Below the pieces are notes generated by a model that saw nothing but the letters and a program-made list of their open reading frames with translations, was not told the origin of the DNA and did not search any database. A DNA stretch of 12,285 nucleotides from an uncultured bacterium (lineage in GTDB: Bacteria > Patescibacteriota > Minisyncoccia > Phycocordibacterales > Phycocordibacteraceae), in contig CALUBY010000016.1 of the NCBI GenBank assembly GCA_943914435.1, positions 1-12,285 on the forward strand, read 5' to 3'. The position numbers were made by a program, and so were the translations under genes. Positions within the stretch are counted from its first letter, which is position 1. Every line of letters starts with the position of its first letter. This document shows, piece after piece, positions 5,472 to 9,853 of this stretch.

Positions 5472-5939
5472 TTAACGCGTCTTGAACTCGTTCCACAGCT
5501 TCACTTCGCCGTAGAGAACGATATAGACGCCGTGCGGAAGGCACTGCGCCGCGCCAATCGCCATACCGAGGTTGAAGTCGGCATCCGAATCCCGAAACTT
5601 CTCGGGAAGCATCGCGCCTGTAAGGACGATGGTTTTACCCTTGATATCGCTCAACACCGCCGCTGTTTTATGGATGGTGTCGGTGCCGTGCGTCAAGACA
5701 ATTTTTCTACATATCGATCCGTCCACGTGCTTGGAGATAGCTGCGCGGTCCTCGTCGGTCATGTCCAAACTGTCTTTACGGAGCAAGGTTTTGTGCGACC
5801 AGCTGAATGTCGCTTTGGCGCGACCGAGGACCGAGAGGAAACCGGGCTCGCCAATCTGGAACTCGTATCCGTGGTCTGTCGCTCCTTGGGGGTAGTCCTT
5901 GTCGATGGTGCCACCGACTTGGAGGAAAACAATGCTCAC
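5472..5939 (-). CDS. Single-domain asparaginase/glutaminase-type protein
   Basis: The 155-aa protein matches only the N-terminal domain of type I/II L-asparaginases, which are normally about 330 aa with a second C-terminal domain. All N-domain catalytic elements are visible: T11 in GGTIDK, the DS substrate pair at D56-S57, THGTDT with T86 and D87, and K102 before LTGAM, followed by RDSDADFNLG. The full-length family hydrolyses asparagine (or glutamine) to the acid plus ammonia. Short stand-alone proteins with this domain are known in bacteria, so this need not be a truncation, and a proper terminator follows. Translation starts at GTG 5937-5939, fixed by a canonical AAAGGAG six bases upstream, unlike the other genes here. 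Neighbouring tRNA-derived repeats suggest acquisition. Enzymatic activity is uncertain because the C-domain is missing. Confidence 0.85.
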   Translation of the reverse strand: MSIVFLQVGGTIDKDYPQGATDHGYEFQIGEPGFLSVLGRAKATFSWSHKTLLRKDSLDMTDEDRAAISKHVDGSICRKIVLTHGTDTIHKTAAVLSDIKGKTIVLTGAMLPEKFRDSDADFNLGMAIGAAQCLPHGVYIVLYGEVKLWNEFKTR

Positions 5940-5945
5940 TCCTAA

Positions 5946-5952
5946 CTCCTTT
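5946..5952 (-). promoter_or_regulatory. Canonical Shine-Dalgarno of the asparaginase gene
   Basis: The minus strand reads AAAGGAG, a six-base spacer, then GTG. It is the only strong Shine-Dalgarno at optimal spacing in the window and it decides the GTG start. Confidence 0.75.
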
Positions 5953-5970
5953 CAATGAGTTACAACAAAA

Positions 5971-5983
5971 CCGCCATAGGCGG
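5971..5983 (-). other. Hairpin in the asparaginase leader
   Basis: CCGCC/GGCGG pairs around a 3-nt loop and is followed on the minus strand by TTTTG. It lies between the predicted transcription start and the Shine-Dalgarno, so it may block read-through or attenuate. The stem is only 5 bp. Confidence 0.4.
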
Positions 5984-5993
5984 GTCTGTTTGA

Positions 5994-5999
5994 TTTATA
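5994..5999 (-). promoter_or_regulatory. -10 box for the asparaginase gene
   Basis: The minus strand reads TGTGGTATAAATC. TATAAA predicts a start near 5987 and a leader of about 48 nt. A weak GATACA lies 17 bp upstream. Confidence 0.45.
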
Positions 6000-6054
6000 C
6001 CACAACTTTATTGAACTGTATCTCTACTATGTTCTCCTAAGTTTTCTTATTAAT

Positions 6055-6071
6055 GCTCTGCGGGCAGATTC
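6055..6071. repeat. Degenerate copy of the tRNA-Asn 3' end
   Basis: GCTCTGCGGGCAGATTC matches the complement of the tRNA-Asn T-arm/acceptor end (GCTCCGCGGGCAGGATTC) with one substitution and one deletion. It is the third and most diverged copy in the 5940-6272 non-coding stretch. Confidence 0.55.
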
Positions 6072-6114
6072 TTTCATTACATGAACGGTACACCTTGTGG
6101 AGATTTTTCTAACA

Positions 6115-6134
6115 AGCTCCGCGGGCAGGATTCG
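6115..6134. repeat. Exact 20-bp copy of the tRNA-Asn 3' end (att-like)
   Basis: AGCTCCGCGGGCAGGATTCG is identical to 6271-6290, which covers the T-arm and acceptor 3' end of tRNA-Asn plus two flanking bases. It lies in the same orientation, 156 bp downstream of the tRNA. Duplicated tRNA 3' ends are the usual mark left by tRNA-targeting integrases, but no integrase is present here. Confidence 0.7.
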
Positions 6135-6214
6135 CCTCTCGCAAAGCCTCGAAACTAGTATTTGTTCCTAATCGAAGACTCTTAGACAAATACTGAGCCT
6201 ACGGTTCGAATCCT
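6127..6214. repeat. 88-bp imperfect palindrome with tRNA T-arm-like ends
   Basis: The outer ends are AGGATTCG (6127-6134) and CGAATCCT (6207-6214). The core has a perfect AGTATTTGT/ACAAATACT pair (6157-6165 with 6186-6194) and a nested CTAA/TTAG around TCGAAGACTC. Between core and ends the arms are partly related (GCCTCGAA against GAGCCTACGG). The unit could be a small mobile repeat, a structured RNA or a recombination scar. No ORF with a start codon fits it. Confidence 0.55.
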
Positions 6215-6234
6215 TCCTCGCGATGCTTAGAGTA

Positions 6235-6266
6235 AAATCAAAACCCCCAAAATGGGGGCTTGATTT
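6235..6266 (-). terminator. Intrinsic terminator after tRNA-Asn
   Basis: On the minus strand AAATCAAG-CCCCC pairs with GGGGG-TTTTGATTT around an ATTTT loop and leads into T-rich sequence. It starts 7 bp beyond the tRNA 3' end. Confidence 0.8.
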
Positions 6267-6272
6267 CACTAG

Positions 6273-6344
6273 CTCCGCGGGCAGGATTCGAACCTGCGAC
6301 CGATCGATTAACAGTCGACTGCTCTACCGCTGAGCTACCGCGGA
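6273..6344 (-). tRNA. tRNA-Asn (anticodon GTT)
   Basis: The 72-nt cloverleaf folds completely: acceptor TCCGCGG/CCGCGGA, D-arm GCTC/GAGC, anticodon stem GTCGA/TCGAT with loop CTGTTAA (anticodon at 6310-6312), T-stem GCAGG/CCTGC with loop TTCGAAT, and discriminator G. CCA is not encoded and must be added after transcription. A promoter lies about 30 bp upstream and an intrinsic terminator follows. The 3' end is duplicated downstream at 6115-6134. Confidence 0.95.
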
Positions 6345-6351
6345 ATGGTAG

Positions 6352-6372
6352 ATGCCCTCCCGAGGAGGGCAT
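6352..6372 (-). other. Perfect hairpin in the pre-tRNA leader
   Basis: ATGCCCTCC/GGAGGGCAT forms a 9-bp stem with a CGA triloop. It lies 7 bp before the tRNA 5' end and just after the predicted transcription start, so the precursor would begin with this hairpin. It might affect 5' processing or stop transcription entering from upstream. Confidence 0.5.
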
Positions 6373-6376
6373 TCCT

Positions 6377-6405
6377 ATACTAGGCTGGAATGCCTCTTTG
6401 AGCAA
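6377..6405 (-). promoter_or_regulatory. Promoter of tRNA-Asn
   Basis: On the minus strand TTGCTC and TAGTAT are separated by exactly 17 bp. The predicted start is near 6370, at the leader hairpin. Confidence 0.55.
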
Positions 6406-6495
6406 TATGCAGGGTTTTGGACGGGTCTCAATGGATACCGGCTCTGGGCTTGGTAGGGCACAGTGTTCTTCACATAGCCTTAGGTTTCGTCTTGC

Positions 6496-6501
6496 TACAA
6501 T
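6496..6501 (+). promoter_or_regulatory. Possible -10 box for the glutaredoxin gene
   Basis: TACAAT lies 29 nt before the ATG, and the leader contains AGGGAAGGA far from the start. No good -35 is seen. Between the tRNA promoter and this box (about 6406-6490) nothing else is recognised. Confidence 0.35.
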
Positions 6502-6530
6502 AGGGAAGGATACTCCTAATTTTCCCTTCT

Positions 6531-6773
6531 ATGCCTATCCTATATATCCGAACCGGATGTCCCTACTGCGCTAAGGTGCTCCAGTATGCCGAGGGTGCAG
6601 ACATTGCACTCGAACTCAAAAATGTTTCTGATCCTGAGGTCGCGAGTGATCTTCTTGCTCGAGGCGGAAAGAGCCAGGTCCCGTACTTGGTTGATGGAGA
6701 GCACGGGGTTGAAATGTACGAGTCAGACGACATCATCGAGCATCTTCACGCTACGTTTACGACATCTGAGTAG
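6531..6773 (+). CDS. Glutaredoxin-like thiol-disulfide oxidoreductase
   Basis: The 80-aa protein is a minimal thioredoxin fold of the glutaredoxin type. It has a dithiol active site CPYC at residues 10-13 after the first strand (ILYIRTG), a cis-proline at P51 in SQVPYLV, and GVEMYESDDIIEHL at about 59-72, the usual glutathione-binding glycine/acid region followed by the last helix. It reduces protein disulfides or mixed disulfides in the cytoplasm; whether glutathione or another thiol is the electron donor cannot be told. The length is normal for the short class. It lies 62 bp before the hibernation factor gene on the same strand and may share its transcript. Confidence 0.9.
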   Translation: MPILYIRTGCPYCAKVLQYAEGADIALELKNVSDPEVASDLLARGGKSQVPYLVDGEHGVEMYESDDIIEHLHATFTTSE

Positions 6774-6835
6774 TATAGGAGGGAAGGAGAGTGTCCGGTG
6801 CGCTTTCTTATAAGATCCGTAACCATCCAGAATCT

Positions 6836-7204
6836 ATGCACATCAACTTCAAAGGAAGCAATTACGACCTTCCCGCAAACGTGAGTGAGTACGCACAGAA
6901 AAAGCTCGAAGGACTTAAAAAGTACTTAGGGAAGCAAAAATCTGAGGCTCGGGCATATGTAGATCTTGGAAAGGAGACCGGAGCACATCAAAATGGCACC
7001 ATTTGGAAAACCGACATTAACTTTGACGTAGACGGAAACCGCTTCTACGCAAAGGCCATTGAGGACAGTATTGAAAAAGCCATTGATACTGCAGTGAGTG
7101 AGCTTGCTCGTGAGCTACGAACGTTTAGCGAGCGCAGGCAAAGCCTCGTTAAGAAAGGCGGTACTATTATAAAATCACTGATGCGCGACGGTCTTAAGAC
7201 CTAA
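6836..7204 (+). CDS. hpf: Ribosome hibernation promoting factor / RaiA family, short form
   Basis: ATG 6836 begins MHINFKGSNYDLP, the usual first strand of this family. A longer in-frame GTG start at 6791 would add 15 unrelated residues and is not preferred. The 122-aa protein shows the beta-alpha-beta pattern: VSEYAQKKLEGLKKYL helix at about 14-30, EARAYVDLGKETG strand, TDINFDVDGNRFYAKAIEDSIEKAIDTAVSELARELR at about 61-97, and a basic tail. It binds the 30S decoding region and inactivates ribosomes in stationary phase or stress. It lacks the C-terminal dimerisation domain of long HPF. A TATAAG box at 6809-6814 lies shortly upstream. The stop overlaps that of the convergent fmt gene. Confidence 0.85.
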   Translation: MHINFKGSNYDLPANVSEYAQKKLEGLKKYLGKQKSEARAYVDLGKETGAHQNGTIWKTDINFDVDGNRFYAKAIEDSIEKAIDTAVSELARELRTFSERRQSLVKKGGTIIKSLMRDGLKT

Positions 7205-8067
7205 AGAGCGGCCCATCCTGAAGAAACGAGATTGCGATATGCAGTCTCGTTTTTTCCTTCGGGGACAACAAGGACAGGCAAGAATTCTCCGTTCTCATAC
7301 GTAGCGGTTCTTATTTTTACGCGCAATCGGGCGCCCTCTTTTTCCATGAAAAAGTACGTGCCAGGAGACTCAGCGTACGCGCGGTACCGGTTCCAGTTTT
7401 CTTGAGCGGGACCCTGTAGGGTGAGTTCACCAGCTTCTTTCTTAATTTTACGCGTATGGGTTGCTTTCGTGTGGTCTTGCGGCACGCCCACAAGAGAACC
7501 TTCTTCAAAGACCGGAAGGACACTCACGAGTAAATCAGCCCCCACGGCCACAAGACGAGGACGAAGCTCTCGGGTAGTCTCGTCGTCTTGTATGGGTACG
7601 GTCTCTGACGCGAGTACGTCCCCTGCGTCGAGGGTATACACCATCTGCTGGATGGCTACGCCCGTCTCTGTCTCGCCAGAAAGAAGGGCGCCTTCAACAG
7701 GGGAAGCACCGCGATACTTTGGAAGGAGAGAGTAATGGATATTAATAACGCCTTGCGGGAAGTGGTCGATAAGTGCCTGAGGCAGAATCTTTCCGTAGGC
7801 GACAACGATGCCGTAGGCACAATCGTATGCCTTGAGAGAATCTATAAACGAGTCATCAATACGCTCGGGGGTGAGTACTTCAAGGTCGTGTTCGAGTGCC
7901 CATGCTTTTGTTTCGCATGGGGTCATAACGTGACCGCGTCCTCTCGGGGCGTCGGGCGAGGTTATGACAACCGAGGGCACATAGCCGTGCTCCATGAGTG
8001 CCGCAAGAGTGTCGCGTGCAACATAGGGTGTCCCAAAGTAGGCGAATGGTTTATGGGTTTGATTCAT
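7201..8067 (-). CDS. fmt: Methionyl-tRNA formyltransferase
   Basis: The 288-aa enzyme transfers a formyl group from 10-formyl-tetrahydrofolate to initiator Met-tRNA. Motifs are FAYFGTP at about 8-14, the DAPRGRG loop at 39-45, catalytic N109 and H111 in INIHYSLLPKYRG, and D147 in TLDAGD. A C-terminal OB-like domain follows from about 200. The start at ATG 8065-8067 is chosen because FAYFGTP should lie near the N-terminus. An upstream in-frame ATG at 8109 would add an odd segment within def. The gene overlaps the end of def by 17 bp, so translation is coupled. The total length is slightly short for the family (usually about 310 aa). Confidence 0.92.
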   Translation of the reverse strand: MNQTHKPFAYFGTPYVARDTLAALMEHGYVPSVVITSPDAPRGRGHVMTPCETKAWALEHDLEVLTPERIDDSFIDSLKAYDCAYGIVVAYGKILPQALIDHFPQGVINIHYSLLPKYRGASPVEGALLSGETETGVAIQQMVYTLDAGDVLASETVPIQDDETTRELRPRLVAVGADLLVSVLPVFEEGSLVGVPQDHTKATHTRKIKKEAGELTLQGPAQENWNRYRAYAESPGTYFFMEKEGARLRVKIRTATYENGEFLPVLVVPEGKNETAYRNLVSSGWAAL

Positions 8068-8581
8068 GGGATGGTTTACGCACTTCAACGAGGTCTGTGG
8101 CGTGATCAATGAACAGTATGCCGTTTAGGTGATCAGTTTCGTGCTGGAATATTTGAGCCAAAATACCGCCGCCCCCTCGTTCAAAAACATGCCCGTTCGC
8201 ATCATATGCTCTTACGGTAGCGCGATTGTGACGCATGGTTTTTCCGTACATGCCCCGAACAGAAAGACAGCCCTCATCCATCTCTACACGTCGCTTTGAG
8301 CTTTTCACAAACTCAGGATTTATGTACACGCCAACATCAGGTGTGTGATCGGGCTCTCCGTCGGGGGTAGGGGGAATCAGGCGGTCGTAGCGTGTGATGA
8401 AAATCCGGAGGGAAATACCAATCTGAGGTGCTGCCAGAGCGACACCATCAAGCTGACCGTCAAGAGAATCAGTCATGTCCTTGATGATGTCAGCAAGCTC
8501 TTTTGACCCAAAGAGGTCTTTGGGTACGGGTTCAGCTATTTTGCGGAGAACCGGCTCTCCGTCTTGAACGATTGTGGACAT
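8051..8581 (-). CDS. def: Peptide deformylase
   Basis: The 176-aa metalloenzyme removes the N-formyl group from nascent proteins. All three family motifs are present: motif 1 GVALAAPQIG at 46-55 (Q53 catalytic, with Ala at 48 replacing the usual second Gly), motif 2 EGCLSV at 103-108 (metal ligand C105), and motif 3 QHETDH at 146-151 (H147 and H151 ligands, E148 catalytic). An extended loop between the first two motifs (about 65-85, Pro/Asp-rich) is longer than in E. coli. It forms an operon with fmt, so the addition and removal of formyl groups are made together. The ATG is preceded by an extended -10 box ending 6 nt upstream, implying a leaderless mRNA. Confidence 0.95.
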   Translation of the reverse strand: MSTIVQDGEPVLRKIAEPVPKDLFGSKELADIIKDMTDSLDGQLDGVALAAPQIGISLRIFITRYDRLIPPTPDGEPDHTPDVGVYINPEFVKSSKRRVEMDEGCLSVRGMYGKTMRHNRATVRAYDANGHVFERGGGGILAQIFQHETDHLNGILFIDHATDLVEVRKPSHESNP

Positions 8582-8587
8582 ATGTGG

Positions 8588-8596
8588 ACTATACCA
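8588..8596 (-). promoter_or_regulatory. Extended -10 box for def-fmt, leaderless spacing
   Basis: The minus strand reads TTGGTATAGT, then CCACAT and the def ATG. The T-run of the RNA terminator upstream runs directly into this box, so one transcription unit ends where the next begins. Confidence 0.55.
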
Positions 8597-8629
8597 AAAA
8601 GAAGAACGCCGGTCCCGAGGGACGGCGTT
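8596..8629 (-). terminator. Intrinsic terminator of the structured RNA
   Basis: On the minus strand AACGCCG-TCCC pairs with GGGA-C-CGGCGTT around a tight loop, followed by CTTC and TTTTT. It directly precedes the def promoter. Confidence 0.8.
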
Positions 8630-8856
8630 TGTGTGGTGGGTGACAGAGCGGTCAGCACATGCGCCGCATGCCCGGGGCTCGCAGTCTTTAGGTTCCTAAT
8701 CTGTGTCAGGTAACCTAGGTGACGCGTGGCAGTGTCGCACCTTGTGCTGACTCGCTCTGTCGAGAGCACGACTCCCTCCATCCCAGGAAAAGGGAGTTCT
8801 GCTCTGTTCTGGTAAAGAACACCCGTACTCACCTTCGTCTGATGAGATCCTCGCTT
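8596..8856 (-). ncRNA. Putative structured non-coding RNA, about 260 nt, unidentified
   Basis: The 335-bp gap between def and the 98-aa gene has no credible ORF but a dense fold on the minus strand. In transcript order: a hairpin at 8828-8846 whose CTCATC/GGTGAG stem needs a G-U pair and so works only as minus-strand RNA; a GTTCT/AGAAC hairpin at 8806-8820; AGCA..ACTCCCT/AGGGAGT..TGCT at 8765-8803; a long-range 17-bp helix pairing 8744-8761 with 8642-8658 with one bulged base; and inside that an AGGTT-CCT/AGG-AACCT hairpin at 8690-8716. A TATAAT lies just upstream and an intrinsic terminator ends the unit. No hallmark of RNase P RNA, tmRNA, or the SRP GGAA domain was found; a 6S-like RNA cannot be excluded. 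The 5' end is estimated from the -10 box. Confidence 0.6.
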
Positions 8857-8862
8857 TGTTTC

Positions 8863-8868
8863 ATTATA
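8863..8868 (-). promoter_or_regulatory. Consensus -10 box of the structured RNA
   Basis: A perfect TATAAT on the minus strand, preceded by GCAGG, lies 49 bp after the stop of the 98-aa gene. No -35 is visible at 16-18 bp. The predicted start is near 8856. Confidence 0.5.
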
Positions 8869-8916
8869 CCTGCGAGAACGTACTACCTATACCACGTGGA
8901 CACTAAGGACGCCATT

Positions 8917-9213
8917 TTAGAACGGTTTGTCCGGCTGCTTGTGCTTTTCAGGGTCAATTTCCCACCAGAACTTTTTACTGAAGTTCTTGGCACGACTGCA
9001 TACGGTTTTAAGGTAATACAGGTCTCCGGTTGGAATACCCTCAAGAATTTTTCCCATACGACTCATGGTGAGCTTAGGAAGACCGTCCTCGGCACGAGTG
9101 TAGTTTAGGTGGCGCACAAAGAAGCGCATAAGCTCTCCGCGCTCGGTCTTTGTGGTCGGTTTCTTTCCGTTCTCACCAAAGTCTTTGGGAAGAAGGTCCG
9201 CAATACTTTTCAT
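8917..9213 (-). CDS. Hypothetical protein, 98 aa
   Basis: No family is recognised. The protein is soluble, basic and mainly helical, with no signal peptide. It contains LMRFFVRHLNYTRAEDGLPKLTMSRMGKILEGIPTGDLYYLKTVCSRAKNFSKKFWWEIDP at about 28-88. The spacing of helices with conserved-looking aromatic and basic residues suggests a small nucleic-acid-binding or protein-interaction domain, but this is only impression. Coding is supported by a consistent frame, a TACACT box ending 6 nt before the ATG, and no competing frame of better quality. It precedes the structured RNA on the same strand with no terminator seen between them, so part of the RNA could come from read-through. Confidence 0.65.
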   Translation of the reverse strand: MKSIADLLPKDFGENGKKPTTKTERGELMRFFVRHLNYTRAEDGLPKLTMSRMGKILEGIPTGDLYYLKTVCSRAKNFSKKFWWEIDPEKHKQPDKPF

Positions 9214-9219
9214 GAGGTA

Positions 9220-9225
9220 AGTGTA
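9220..9225 (-). promoter_or_regulatory. -10 box for the 98-aa gene, leaderless spacing
   Basis: TACACT on the minus strand is followed by TTACCTC up to the ATG, with the hexamer ending 6 nt before the start codon. There is no Shine-Dalgarno. Confidence 0.4.
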
Positions 9226-9271
9226 TCAAACATGACATTCTTCATCTTAAATGAGGCACGTATTGGTCTGG

Positions 9272-9277
9272 TAAGAT
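9272..9277 (+). promoter_or_regulatory. -10 box for the pilin gene, leaderless spacing
   Basis: TCTGGTAAGAT gives an extended -10 (TG-G-TAAGAT) ending 6 nt before the ATG at 9284. Confidence 0.45.
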
Positions 9278-9283
9278 GAAGAA

Positions 9284-9853
9284 ATGATTGCTCGTGCTCC
9301 TCGTGGCTTTACGCTGATTGAGCTTCTGGTCGTGATTGCCATCATCGGCGTTCTTTCGTCGGTGGTGCTTGCAAGTCTTAATGCTGCTCGTGCAAAGGCC
9401 CGTGATGCTGCACGAATAACGCAGGTTCAGCAAATTGCGAAAGCCATTGAGCTCTACTATTTAGATAATGGGTACTACCCCCGCATCCAGCACGGCGTTG
9501 GAGAGGAGGGTTCTTGTGGATCTCAGACAGAAAACTGGGGCCACTGTGACAGGTTAAAAATTCTAGCAGATAGTCTGGCCCCCTACATGAGCATCGTTCC
9601 TGAGACGCTTTCGAATGCTACACAGGGTGCGTACTACTACTCATATGCATCTCAGTCTGGAGACGGCTGGCAGTCATATGGACTCATGGTCTTTCTTGAA
9701 GGATCGGGAGGCGCGAATGACGGCGGCTATTATAGTGGCGCCATTGAGCTCGGGAATAATCCACCTTACTGTACGGCAAATTATATTGGTCTCTCGTCTA
9801 ATTGGTTACAAAAGTCTGGAGCCTGGGAGCAGCGCTGCCGGGGCGGGAACTAA
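9284..9853 (+). CDS. Type IV pilin / pseudopilin-like protein
   Basis: The 189-aa protein has a classic class III signal: a short basic leader ending in G8, then FTLIELLVVIAIIGVLSSVVLASLN, with F9 as the mature first residue and the conserved E13 (Glu5 of the mature protein). The prepilin peptidase would cut after G8 and methylate F9. The hydrophobic helix is followed by an amphipathic stretch (ARAKARDAARITQVQQIAKAIELYYLDNGYYP) typical of pilins and pseudopilins. The C-terminal globular part is rich in Tyr, Gly and Ser, with four cysteines (78, 88, 163, 185) that may form two disulfides. No assembly ATPase, platform or peptidase gene is nearby, so partners are elsewhere. Type IV pili are thought to serve attachment and DNA uptake in CPR bacteria. 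The stop overlaps that of murA. Confidence 0.92.
   Translation: MIARAPRGFTLIELLVVIAIIGVLSSVVLASLNAARAKARDAARITQVQQIAKAIELYYLDNGYYPRIQHGVGEEGSCGSQTENWGHCDRLKILADSLAPYMSIVPETLSNATQGAYYYSYASQSGDGWQSYGLMVFLEGSGGANDGGYYSGAIELGNNPPYCTANYIGLSSNWLQKSGAWEQRCRGGN

Noticed and set aside
5427..5945. A 172-codon + frame antisense to the asparaginase gene
   Set aside because: It mirrors the conserved asparaginase motifs on the other strand, shows no family features, and runs through that gene's terminator.
6260..6574. A 104-codon + frame containing GFEPATDRLTVDCSTAELPRNG
   Set aside because: It is antisense to tRNA-Asn. This peptide text is the well-known artefact of translating tRNA complements, and no promoter or family supports it.
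8690..8745. Resemblance of the plus strand (GTCAGGT.., TGACGCGTG) to E. coli 4.5S SRP RNA
   Set aside because: The diagnostic GGAA tetraloop with the AGCAG asymmetric loop is absent, and promoter and terminator place the transcript on the other strand.
8536..8832. A 98-codon - frame upstream of and overlapping def
   Set aside because: It covers the structured-RNA helices and terminator, overlaps the def start in another frame, and has no protein-like pattern.
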